Source: Xiphias gladius (Eukaryota > Chordata > Actinopteri > Istiophoriformes > Xiphiidae). Taken from it: a stretch of DNA of 64,000 nucleotides. Where the stretch lies: assembly GCF_016859285.1 (NCBI RefSeq), contig NC_053422.1, positions 18,925,501-18,989,500 of the forward strand, read 5' to 3'. The position numbers and the translations under genes are program-made. Positions 47,101 through 58,300 of this stretch are shown here, one piece after another; the stretch's first letter is position 1, and every line of letters starts with the position of its first letter. The notes under the pieces are model-generated. The model did no database searches. It saw nothing but the letters and a program-made list of their open reading frames with translations, and had not been told where the DNA came from.

Positions 47101-47105
47101 AAAAC

Positions 47106-47490
47106 CAGAGGTGGGACAAGTGTTCGGATCCTGCATCCAACCCAAGTGAAAGTACAGAAGTGAAACACAAAATGTGCAAAGTGTCAAGAGTACAAATGTA
47201 CACACTATGCACCAGAATCCTGCTTTTTATGTTGTATTATTGTGTGCACAAATGTATCAGAAGTAGGCTATTTTACTGTTGCAGTGGGGTAGTTTGTACT
47301 GCTTTATATACTGCTGAATAGTTCCAGGTTATAACTGCACCACGTCAAGCTCGTATTTGTTTTGTACCTTAAACCTTAATCTGCAAAGTATCTAGAATGG
47401 CGTTGCAAGAAAGTACAATGTTTGAGTAACGGGATAATAAAATTGTATTTCAGTACAGAGCTCATGTAAATGTGCTTAGTTACTTTTTCC
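47106..47490. repeat. Dispersed teleost repeat, near full copy (family A)
   Basis: It begins GAGGTGGGACAAGTGTTCGGATC and ends AGTTACTTTTTCCACTG. The inside is rich in AAGTACA words, and the ends are rough inverted copies. Related parts lie at 110-235, 50866-51010 and 52480-52640. Confidence 0.6.
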
Positions 47491-47957
47491 ACTGTTTATA
47501 GCATCTGTTAGATTTTTATGAATTGCGTTATAATCTGGAGAGGGACATTTTTTTTTAACTACAATCATAGATGTTCAAGCAAGTATTTCATTACTCAACA
47601 GGCACAAAATTATTATTAAGGCTAATTATTAATTATTTTTAAGGCTTCTGTCTCCAATTTGACTTGAATTAAATTAAAGTTGTTTCCCTTTCACATCTTT
47701 TTCTTTTCATTTTTTGTGAATTCACCATTTTTCACCATGTCAGTTTCTTTGTTATGTTGTTTTGCATAAATAAAGTGTCATATATTTTGTTCACATTAAT
47801 TGTAAGGGTTTGAATTGAACACATCATCATTCAGGTAAACATGTATAAAACACTAATTTATTTTTATAATATTTTGCCAATAATATCAGGTTGTTTTATA
47901 CAGAAATTAAATTATTCCTATCCATAACAATTCCGAGTTTACCTCTTTTCAATAAAT

Positions 47958-48001
47958 ACACACACACACACCCATATATATATATGGGTGTGTGTGTGTG
48001 T
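47958..48001. repeat. Perfect 44-base palindrome made of CA, TA and TG microsatellites
   Basis: The run (AC)n-CCC-(AT)6-GGG-(TG)n is symmetric in every position from 47958 to 48001, with no spacer. Confidence 0.95.
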
Positions 48002-50865
48002 TTGAGGAAATAGGTGGACAGTTGAAAGCTAATCATCAAATTCCTCACATACACAGTTTTTCATTCAGTATCTTGAAGGGTACATCTTTACTTATTTAAT
48101 TTGTGAGGCTAGACTTTATGGCAGCGGTCAAAGCCTGGCTGACTATCGCCAGACTATGTCCAAAAGAAATAACTGGCAATATTGGATATACAGAGGGGTC
48201 CAAAAGTCTGAAACCACTTTTCTATTCACTTGAATGGGAGTGTGGTCTGAGTTTATAGGCTCTGGGTTTATTTGAGCAAAGTACTGGACTGATTATCAAG
48301 CAATCTTTCATCAGGCAGTTTTTCCCCCGAGGACTGCCCATAATTCATGCCTTTATAATATCTATTCCTGGAATGAAAACTGTTTTACTATGAGGAAAAA
48401 TAATTTTTTTTTCCTCCCAGAATAAATACAGTCACATCAATACAGGCATTAGTTAAATCTACATACTGTTATCAAACAAATCAGACAAACTAAATAAATA
48501 AAATTAAGTAATGTAAATGAGGTGAACGCAAACTTTAATGAGATTTAAAGGCCCTGCATACCCACATTGGGGTTTTTTACTTATTCTGACTTATTAGACC
48601 TCCACTCTAATGAAAGTTTGGTGGAGCTACGTTGGGAGAAGGCTTTTTTCACAGCAGACATTTTGACACATCACAGCAGGAAAAGCACAAGTGTAAACTC
48701 TAAAATGTGCTCAGTAGAGTGCAGACCTCTGGCCAGGCCAGTGTCCAAGAACATACACCAGACTTCAGAGGAAAAAATCCAAATTCATAGTAACTGATCC
48801 TGATCTGCCCCAAAATTCAATGGGTTCTCCCCTGGCCCATGCCCCATCCCTCCACCAAGTTCGGCACAAATCCGTTTCATACTTTTTGCATAATCCTGCT
48901 GACAAACAAACCAACAAGCCAACAGACACGGGTGAGCCCATATCATTATAACATGAATGATGGCTGAATTCCATTTAGCGGCTTCAGTTTAAGGGGCCAT
49001 GAGTTAATAAAACAAGTCTGTTTTCAGCGTTTTGATAACGCAGCAGCCAGCAAGGTTTTAAATTGGTTGTTAAGATTGAAAAGTATTAGAATTTTCTCAG
49101 CCAATAAATAAAACACGTAATCCTTCGTTTAATCTGAAAAATTTCGTTTCACTAAATTTGGAGGTACGTTTTTTCACTGGACCACAACAGTGCTTTTATG
49201 GAATTGTATGGTTATACAGTGTCTCACTCAGGATAATAAAGTGTCCTCTTTACCAACTGGATTTCATTCTCCATTCTAAATATTATTCCTCAGGAGCACT
49301 TTTACACACATTTCTGAACACACTGCATCTTTTATGGATTGATTCTATAAAAGCGCTCTGTTGGAATGGAAAAACCACACAATTTTGTTGGTCTGGACAA
49401 TCAAGCCTTGTTTTATGGTAGATAGTAAACATGTCAATTCCCATAATCGGCCCTAAAAGTAGAAGTAAACCTGCAAATTCATAATTCAAATATCATGCAT
49501 GGCATTCTTAAATTAAACTGCATCTTTGGTGGACATGACATAACCCCAGTGTCCTCAGTGTGTGTGTTCCCCTACATTCCTGAATAATGTAACACTGTGG
49601 AGTATTTCTTGTTTAATTGCAGATGTAACAGAGAGCCATGTAGTCCATTTCGTGTCGAGTACATACATTTAGTGTCAGTGCACATGCTGTGTTTCTGGTT
49701 GAGGTCTCCCTGGCCGAGTGTCAAGGAGTGGTACTTTCTGCTCCAGTTGGCTTTGTTCTCACCGGTCCTGCTCTCAGCAGGTTCCCAAAAACACATTTAA
49801 TTTGAAACGAAACTCAGAAGGGTTCAGCCAGAGCCACGAAGAACAATCCAGCGGCGTGTGTTCAAAATAATCATTTTGCTCGCCGTGGAAGACGCCACCC
49901 ACTCTGTAGATGCAGAGGGTTTTCGTTAGGTGTTGGGGAAGCATGGGCACCTCGCATACAGTACTACAGTACTAGTAACTGTGTTTAAAATGAACTGTTG
50001 ACTTAAATCCAGCAAATTATACTGTATGTTATGTTTTAAAAAAATCTCGCTATCCCATTAGTAACTCCCCTTTTTTCTAATTGTACAGCAAAATACTGTA
50101 TCTCAAGTCAATCATAAGAGCTACAAATAATTACAAAATAAACAATGACCTCTTTATATAAACAGGTCATCAGCAATTAGTCCACATAAAAATGACATCC
50201 TCCCAATGCACTGGAATTTTATTTTCTCTGGAAGCAGATGCAAAACTAAAAATTAATTAGGTGGTTTATTGCAGTGAGCTTTGGGAATAGGCCATAAACC
50301 ACAGAAGACGCGGTTGGTGCAGTCACTGGCCACAGACGTTCACCCCGTTATGGTGGGATTATGAATTTTAATAAAACAACTGGTTCAAAAATAGAAGATT
50401 GACAAGGGCCATGTTCTCAGTGGAATAGCAGTGTGTAGATCTGGTCAAGGGGTCTTCAATTGCCAGTTCAGTATCAGGTTGTCCTTCCTAATGGATCTCA
50501 ACCTCTGACCTTCTGGAAGTATTTCCCATGGCTCTCTCTGTCTGAACTCCCCTAGCTATGGCTTTTGCATTCCACGTGTCACCAGTGCTCTGTGTCAAAC
50601 ACGAGACGCCCTGCATGCCGCACCTGTTGTTTTGACCAAGCAACACAGGGTCCTTCAGAAAATATTCATAGTGTCGTAACGAGGGATTATCATTGTAAAT
50701 GAAGTTTCCATTTGAAACGATACACTTTAAAAATAGTTCCATGTTATTCTTAGCTTGGTCATTCACTGCATTTACAACTGCTGCCAATGGTGAGAGGAAT
50801 TCTATCAGTATTCATTCAAGGCAGCAAGTTTATTGGGCTGGTAGTTTCGTCTTGGTACCATGAAC

Positions 50866-51010
50866 AGGTGGAAAGTGACCAAGTACTGTACATAAGTACA
50901 ATTTTAAGGTATTTTTCCTTGAGTATTTCCATCTTATGCTTCTTTATACATTTCAGAGGCAAATAGTATTACTGTTTACACCACTGAATTTATTTAACAA
51001 CTAGAATTAC
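50866..51010 (+). repeat. Dispersed repeat (family A), partial copy
   Basis: It contains GGTGGAAAGTGACCAAGTACT and further AAGTACA and TACTTTTC words in the family A order. Confidence 0.5.
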
Positions 51011-51112
51011 TAGTTACTTTTCAGATTAAGGTTTTACATTTATTTTTCTTTCACAAGCACACAGGTATGTTAAGCTTATAAAATACACTGCACTGTTAAA
51101 AGAAAAGGTGTT

Positions 51113-51303
51113 AATTATTGAGCTTTAGAGGTGCTGGTAGGCAAACAGAACCAGGTTTGCTGTTTTCCTCTGTTTACAGTCTTTATGCTAAGCTAAGTTA
51201 GCCGATAGCTTTACATTTAGCATAATTAGAGTGGAATCAATCTTTGCATCTAACTCTCTGCAAGAAAGCACATAAGTGTATTTCCCAATATTTCAAACCT
51301 TTC
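51113..51303 (-). repeat. Single arm of the foldback element family
   Basis: The words AGAGGTGCTGGTAGG, TATGCTAAGCTAAGTTAGCCG, GAGTGGAATCAATC, GCAAGAAAGCA and TTTCCCAATATTT follow the order of one arm of the 17529-18145 element. Confidence 0.65.
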
Positions 51304-52479
51304 CTGTAAATGATAAACTAGTGGTTTAGCCTTTTTGGCTTGTGGCCCTTCGCAAAGAAACAGTGTCTACTCGGAGGCTGTTGGAGAAAAAGCTGCCCAG
51401 ATCAGGGCCAGAGTATTTCTGGACCTCTCTTCCAACACTTAACTTCTGTGAAGGTGATGAGTTACTGGAGTCTCAAAAAGTTCAAAAAGGCCCGCTGGAG
51501 ATGATCAGAGTTCAATGCATCAGAGTTAATTCTTTCACAAGAGATAAACCCGAGTTAGCTCCGGAAACCAACTGAAGAACGCATAGCTAGACATCTTCTT
51601 TTATACCCCAAATTCGTTCCTCCGGGCTGGTGGGCTCTCCACCTACTTTTCTAAAAAATGCACTTCACCTCATAAGGAAATAATGGTGTCATACTTCCCA
51701 TGCTTGGTCACATCCTCCATATCTACCTGGAAATAATGGTGTCAGTCTCTTTGGAAAATCCCTAACTCTCCCGGCCTGCCTGGGTAAGTCCACCATTATT
51801 TCCAAGGTGTCTTAGGCCATATTTTTTTTAAAAACTTTAATATTTCCAAACTGTGTATTATAGCAATCATTTTCTTAATTCAGATTAATAACAATACTTC
51901 TATTACTCACTGCAAACCAAATGATTGAGTCCGATTATCATCAAAATCAATGTTAAAAGTTAAAATCAATGTTCAGTACATTCTGGTTTATACTGTAACA
52001 GACAGAGTACATTCTTAATATACCTTGGCGCACAGAGTTTCTTGAGATTTTACTACTACAAGGCTCCTTGTCACAGATACCTCAGATGTCAATGAGTGGT
52101 TAGCACTTCCACCTAAGAGTCATTTCTCCCTTAAACTTCTCCAGTGGTTACATTTGAATAAATGTTTCAGGCCCAAAGAGCTGAAATGAAAGCCAAGATT
52201 TTAGGGGGAAAAAAGGAATTCAAATATGTGCAGCATTTTTTCTCTATTTTTTGTTAATCATCTCATGACTCTTCAGATTTATCTTGTGACCCTCTGGAGG
52301 GGGCTAGATGCATAGAGACACTGGACTCCTGCACTGTGAATAAAGTAGTTAAAACTAGCTCCACACGGACCAGCTTCATAAGCCTCTTACTGTATACATA
52401 TTTGCATCAGTATTATCAATCTAATAAAGGTATAAATTATCAGTCCTTGTGTTAGGGGCCATTTTTCTGCAAAAGAAGT

Positions 52480-52640
52480 ACTTTTACTTTTGGTACTTTA
52501 ACTATATTTAACTGATAATACTTCTGCTTAAGCGAGATTGTGAATGCAGGACTTTTACTTGCAATGGACTGTTTTTGTTGTATTGATACTTTCACTTACT
52601 GTAAATGAAAGTAATTCAGAGTAATTCTTCCAACACTGGT
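52480..52640 (-). repeat. Dispersed repeat (family A), partial copy
   Basis: The words AAGTACTTTTACTTTTGG, ATACTTCTGCTTAAG, TGAATGCAGGACTTTTACTTG and a final TTCTTCCAACACTGG match the copy at 110-235. Confidence 0.6.
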
Positions 52641-54094
52641 ACCATGGCACACTACAAGTTATTGTCAACAAACAAGGAGCATGGGAACATTTTATCAAGT
52701 AGACATAATTAAGCACTTACAAATTCATCCATAAACCCCTCTGCTGTATATGATTCAGTCTGGAATAAAGTCAAGAAATTTGCTGCAAATAATCACCATC
52801 AACCCCCTATTCCTGCTCTAATTCGCTTCCGTGGACCCACGACACCTTAAACCTCCCGGTAGTATTGTGACCCAGAGTCCGTTGGGACATGTAGGAACAC
52901 ATCATATGCATGAGAACACAGGCAGTGCTAAACCCAATGCACAAATCCATTAGAAGACTTGCTATTTTGCCAGCAGGCCCACAGTGAGACTCCACTGCTG
53001 TAAAGTGCAATGATGTGCAAGAGCTGTAGAAATTCCTCTGTGCAAAGAGGGCAGTTACGTCTGGTGTCATCCAGCGGGCGAAAAACCATAATGTCATGCT
53101 AGCATTAGGCCATGAAATGCCTCATTGCTCATCCATTTTGTGTTAATCACATTTGTGGCCGTGTTCTGCTGTCGTGGAAATAGTCTTTATCTCCCACAAA
53201 TGAGAATTTGTTTCTTCAAGGCCTTTCCTGCTTGCATAACACTGAGGAGAAGAAAATGAGCAAGTAAAAACACGGCTATGGAGGGAGTAGAATATCATGT
53301 CCTCAGACGGCTTCCAGTTTACACCATGCTCCCCTTCTGCGTGGTCCAGTTTTGGCAATAAATACTCACTGACATCAAGTGAATGCTGCACAGAGCTCTG
53401 CACATCTCTTAGATATATGTACAAAAGATGGGACTAGATATACCCGCCTTGTATTTGATATTTGACGATAAAACAATATCATTTATGATATTAAATTCTG
53501 ATATATCCCTATATGACAATACACAGGCATTTACGATGAGCCCTGGCTGTAGAAAGGTTACCTGAGACACAAATTAGCAGCCAAAGCAAAAGCACAATGA
53601 AGCTGATGAGAATGTAACTCGCAGCGAGACAGAACCACACATGTATGTGAAACGGGAAAATAAAGTCACAAGTTATGATGCACCTTATGGCGTAGGGCAG
53701 CATGGATAGATCATGTCATCCTTGAACATAACCATGAGAAAAATGTCTCTATGAGCTATTGCCCTTCATATTAAATCCCAGGTAAACTGACAGACAGTGT
53801 GGGTGGATAGCCCAGTCAGTTCAGCTCTTCATCCTGGACCCTGGATTGTACTTTCGATTTATCTGCTGAGTGTTATGAGCTGTGCCAAAGTCTTTTTTAT
53901 CATTATGTTTAGTGTAAAAAAAAAAAAAAAATCTGCCTCGAAAACTCACCAATTAACACTAATTACCCAAACTGAAGTGTCAAAATGACAAGTCGTGTTT
54001 TTACGAGGGGTTATGTGTTGGACTGTTTCTTGGTACTATGACAATTTCTTGTTTTTTGTACGGATAAAACAAACCGGATACGACATCCTAATAA

Positions 54095-54330
54095 ATAAAC
54101 TTCAGAGATGCTGGTGGCTTCTCTGCCGGTGTGTTTTGTTTTGTTTTTTTTTACCTTTGGACAGAACCAGGCCAACTGTTTCGCCTTGTTACCAGTTTCA
54201 AAGCTAAGCTAAGTGAACTGTCTCCTGACAGTCGATTCATACTTCACAGACAGATATGGCAGCGGTGTCAAGCCTCTCATCTTACGCTCGGCAAGAAAGC
54301 AAAAAAGCATATTTCCCAAACTGTGAAGCT
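54095..54330 (-). repeat. Single arm of the foldback element family
   Basis: The segments AGAGATGCTGGTGGC, CAAAGCTAAGCTAAGTG, GGCAAGAAAGCAAAAAAGCA and TTTCCCAAACTGTG follow the arm order of the 17529-18145 element. Confidence 0.55.
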
Positions 54331-55379
54331 GTTTCTTAGCTGCCTTAGAAGAGAACAGGATAAATAAATACAAGTACAGAGAGAGTGGGAGGTGAGAGGA
54401 GGGAGAAAAAGAAGGATGGGCCTGCCTTAGTCTGTGACTCTTTGGTGTGGTAGAGCCGACACTGTCATCTTCCCTCAAGCCCCTTTAGCCCCTCATCTGT
54501 GGTCGACCTTGCACTGGCATGTGGGCTGTTTCTTTCCACCACATCAAAGACTACGACTTGTAAGACTGCAAGCAGTTTTGTCGTATTTTGCAGCTCTGCA
54601 ACTTGATGGCACCTGACTCAGGAAAGACGTCATCATCATGGATTCAGATTCCCATTCCTGCAGCTCTAATCACCCACTGAGGTTTTAACTTAGCCAGACA
54701 TCAGGCAGCCTATCCAAGCTTAGTTGCGGTGAGGCACAGCAGAATACAAAAATCAGGAAAACGGATATGAAAGTTACTGTGGAATATTTATAAATCCTTT
54801 GAATTAGACATTGGGAACGTGAAACGTCGTTAATATTCCAGCAACAGTGCATCATATCAAGTGTGTGTCACATTGACTTCTTGGAGCCTCCCTGTGATGT
54901 TAACCGCTCATGGTGTGTTTGCTCGGTGGAAGTTATGCTGGGAGGCTGTCAGAGCCAATCTCGGCTTGGGTGACATGCACTCGGGCACACTTGTGCTATC
55001 ACAAAATTACATCTCTGGCTCCTGATGCGTATCATGTCCCCCAGGCATCTAATAAAACAGGAAAGCCAGCTTTGTTTATCATCTGTTATTCTCCTTTTCG
55101 TAATTTCTCAAATTCCTTAATCAGTCAGGGTCTGATAGGGGACACCTGGGGCTTTCAAGTTTTTAGCCTGAGAAATTTCTACACTACATGTGGTATTTGA
55201 AACTGTTAAAAGACAGTTTTGTTGTTTAAGAAACAAAACTTCAAGAGAGAATTCACTCCTCTGTTAGCCTGTTATCTACTGAATCTGAAATTCAGATATG
55301 TAAGAGAGATTTAAATTTTTCAAACAACAAGGCCTGCCTTTTCTCACTGACATGCAAAGCCAGTTTATGAAATTGCAGC

Positions 55380-55421
55380 TTTGCTCTGGTTTCAAGTTTT
55401 TCAAATGGAAACCAGAGCAAA
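55380..55421. repeat. Perfect 14-bp inverted repeat with 14-base loop
   Basis: TTTGCTCTGGTTTC at 55380-55393 is the exact reverse complement of GAAACCAGAGCAAA at 55408-55421. Confidence 0.9.
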
Positions 55422-55711
55422 ACCTTCCACAATCTTCCCATTGTGTTTTGTCAGGGCAACACTGCTCAGAAGGCAAGCCTGAGGGTGAAACATAACGGTG
55501 AATTAATACAGCCTACACTCCCAGTAAGAAGGAGCCCGCGATATTCTTATACACTGAGAATCAAACATGGGATCCAAAGTTCATCTGAGCTTAGACAGTA
55601 GCTAAGATGAGTTTCTGAATTGGTGCCCGTCCCAGTTTTAATATTCTCAATCACGAAAATCCAAATAAGAGCTTTAAATCCTTGATAACTGAACCGAGAA
55701 CTGAGTAGTTT

Positions 55712-56226
55712 ATATGCACGATATGTAATTTTCTGCTTCTAGGGGTCTCTCAACCAAAACAATAACAAAAGACAGAGTTCGGTGATGTCGTGAAGTAGCG
55801 AGTTGTTACTTTCACCACATTTGCTGTCATTGCAGTCAGCTTCTCCGGGTTAGGATTCCTTCAGAGTTAATCGTTCAGAAGGTGTTTACCGGGAGACGAA
55901 ATAATCCGCAGAGGTCTCCTCCTCTCCAAAACAAACGGTTGAAAAGTGTATTGTAAAAATGGGGCTTAAAACTGGATAAAGAGTCAATTTTGACTGCTTC
56001 TGGCAGACACGCACAACGCAGACGAATGCGCAAAGGAGATATGATGCCATTGACAGACGACCAAATGAAATGGACCGTTACCTTGAATAAAATCATGCAT
56101 TTCTCTAGGTTTGAAAATTGCTGGAAACATTTGGGATCATTTAAATACACAACTCAGCAGAATATATAACATAGGTCTAGTCATTTTTAGACTTTTTAAT
56201 GTGGAAATGTTACATATTATACCTTT
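55712..56226. mobile_element. MITE-like element with degenerate inverted ends
   Basis: The left end (TGCACGATATGTAATTTTC) and the reverse complement of the right end (AGGTATAATATGTAACATTTC) match in most positions. The body is non-coding and holds GGGGTCTCTCAACCAAAAC, a string I associate with repeated fish DNA. Confidence 0.5.
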
Positions 56227-56852
56227 AAATCTACACTTAGATTTATGATTTCATGGAAGGGAAACAACAAACCTTTAGGCTTTCCCATCATTAATGTTAC
56301 ACATGAAATCACAAAGACACAGTGGCAATAGAAAATACATCAATTTTATTTTTTTTCTACTATGTTGTTGACGTACTCATGGTCAAACTGTGCAAATATG
56401 CAGTGCATGTGATGTACACATGCTGGGATGCGACTTTAAAAGGGAGTCTCCCATCCAAAAAATAGGCAATATTATATGTGCTGCCTGATCTGTTTGAAAT
56501 ATTTTAGTGAGAGAAGTCTCCCAGCTGACTCCTCTCCATGGTCCAAATGTTTTTTGGTGAATACTAACTAGTTATTTGGACTTGCTTTTAAGTTGGGCTG
56601 TCTTTAAATAGAATGCAGGGAAGCTGTCACAGAGGAGCACAATGATACAAGTGATGGTTTTCCTCTCATCATGAGGGAACAGTAAAGTATGACATGGCTG
56701 AAAGGAAAATGGTGGCAGCAGTGTTCTCTCCAAACATGGTTATCTCTTCACACGATGCGCATCTTGTGAAAAGGCACTTGGTGAATCATGGCACACATCC
56801 AAAATGAGGCTCTAGAGAAACGTCATCTTAAGCTTCCCAGTGAAACAGCTGT

Positions 56853-57718
56853 TTAAACATTTAACTCTGCCACGTTATTGTTTGTTACAGCCGGTGAGGG
56901 CTTACTCTTCAGTCCCTCTGTGGCACACCTAGAAGTCTCCATGAGGAGCAAACGTGGGAAGCAAAGAGCAAGGAGGATCGTCTTGTACTCTTTGCGGAAG
57001 TTTTGGTTTAGAAGTCCATATATAATGGCGTTGAGGCAGCTGTTGAAATACGCCATAAAATAGCTTGTGACAAAGAGCCACTCAGGTATGTTGGGCGCAA
57101 TTTTTGCAGGATTTATAGCTACGGCTAGGCCTATGAGGTTTAGTGGAGCCCAACATACTGCAAACAACACAAACACCATAAACATAGTCAGGAAGTTCCT
57201 CACGTCACTCGGTTTCAGTTTGGTCCTTTGCTCTGGTTTAACCCGATGTTTCACTTGAATTACCAGAACCCATATCCTCAAGTAGCAGTAAGACACCACC
57301 AGCAGCGGGATCAGAAAGTGAATAATCACCACAGAGATGGTGTAATACGAGCTGACCGTCTGGGCGAAGGTGCAGGAGTAGATGCGGGGATCGTACTGCA
57401 GCGAGCCAACGAAGAAGTTGGGCACAGTGGCGAGGGCAGTGAGCAGCCAGGTGAGGCCCAGGTAGCAGCAGGTGTTTCTCAGGCTGTACAGACGGTCATA
57501 GTGGAGGCTGTGGCAGATGTAGCAGTAGCGGTTGATGGCGATTGCCGTGATGTTGAAGATGGAGCCGATGACGCTGAGGCCCATGATGAAGCCGCTGGCC
57601 TGGCAGTGCAGGTCACCCATGGTCCAGTCATTGTGGAAGATGGCTGTCAGGACCAGAGGGTAGGGGTATAATGCCACCACCAGGTCTGCTACGGACAAAC
57701 TCACCACAAAGATGTTGC
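56853..57718 (-). CDS. mtnr1c: Melatonin receptor of Mel1c/GPR50 type, last exon (5' exon outside the window)
   Basis: A class A G-protein-coupled receptor for melatonin, normally coupled to Gi. The exon opens after a clean TTTCTCCAG acceptor with codons for N-I-F-V-V-S-L-S, the point where all melatonin receptor genes have their single intron, and runs 287 codons to the stop. Membrane segments 2-7 are present. Family marks are NRYCYICHS at the end of segment 3, [12 protein letters not shown] in loop 2, CWAPLN in segment 6 and NAIIYG in segment 7. The tail segment [21 protein letters not shown] matches Xenopus Mel1c, which assigns it to Mel1c rather than MT1 or MT2. The tail then ends at once (VAELNV) and lacks the long extension of Xenopus Mel1c and mammalian GPR50. 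Exon 1 (segment 1) was not found up to 64000. The poly(A) signal on the minus strand is at 56345-56350. Confidence 0.9.
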
Positions 57719-58069
57719 CTGGAGAAACAGAAGAGGTTTAGGAGCCTGCAGACAAAACGTGACCCAGACTGGTGTATAATTAAAGCATACAGCATTCCTT
57801 TTTCACTCTCCGCTCCAGGTTAAATTCCTTAAAATAAACTATCTCACTGGAGCTATGACTGTGACTTTCATCATAAAAGCGGAGCTCCACTGTGCCCTCT
57901 GCCCTTTCATTGGGCTCATTTTGATGAGGCATTTACCGTGTACTCTCCACCGCACTAATATGGATCCAGGCGAATGTTTTATAGCCACAGCTCTCTGTAT
58001 CTGCTTTTAAAACCAACAACATCTTTAGCCATACTATTGGTGTGGCTCTATGGATGACAATGATGGTCT

Positions 58070-58300
58070 GTTGATCTGTCATCCCGCCACTTTGGTCCAG
58101 ACTGAAATATCTCATGAAATATTGGATGGATTACCATGAAATTTGGTACAGTTATCCATGGTGCACAGAGGATGACTCCCACTGATTTTGGCATACATCT
58201 GACTTGTCCTTTAGTGCCACCATGAGTTTCAAATACGTGCTTTTGAGTGAAATATTTTGAAAAGTATTGGATGGATTCCCATGATATGTGTTGTGCCGAA
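58070..58300 (+). repeat. Dispersed teleost repeat with internal duplication
   Basis: The phrase TATTGGATGGATT-CCATGA occurs twice (about 58120-58141 and 58266-58285), with GAAATATTTTGAAAAG between. Text of this kind is very common in fish genomes. The class is not known to me. Confidence 0.55.

Larger units (their letters stand above)
47491..56330. other. Gene-free region between vma21 and the melatonin receptor
   Basis: About 8.8 kb between the vma21 promoter and the 3' end of the receptor gene. No exon-like frames were found. It holds repeat copies at 50866-51010, 51113-51303, 52480-52640, 54095-54330 and 55712-56226, a perfect 44-base palindrome at 47958-48001, and a string AGGGGTCCAAAAGTCTGAAA near 48194, which resembles the start of a common fish repeat. 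Regulatory DNA may lie here but is not visible as such. Confidence 0.55.

Noticed and set aside
57228-57671. 147-codon plus-strand frame
   Set aside because: Antisense shadow of the melatonin receptor exon.
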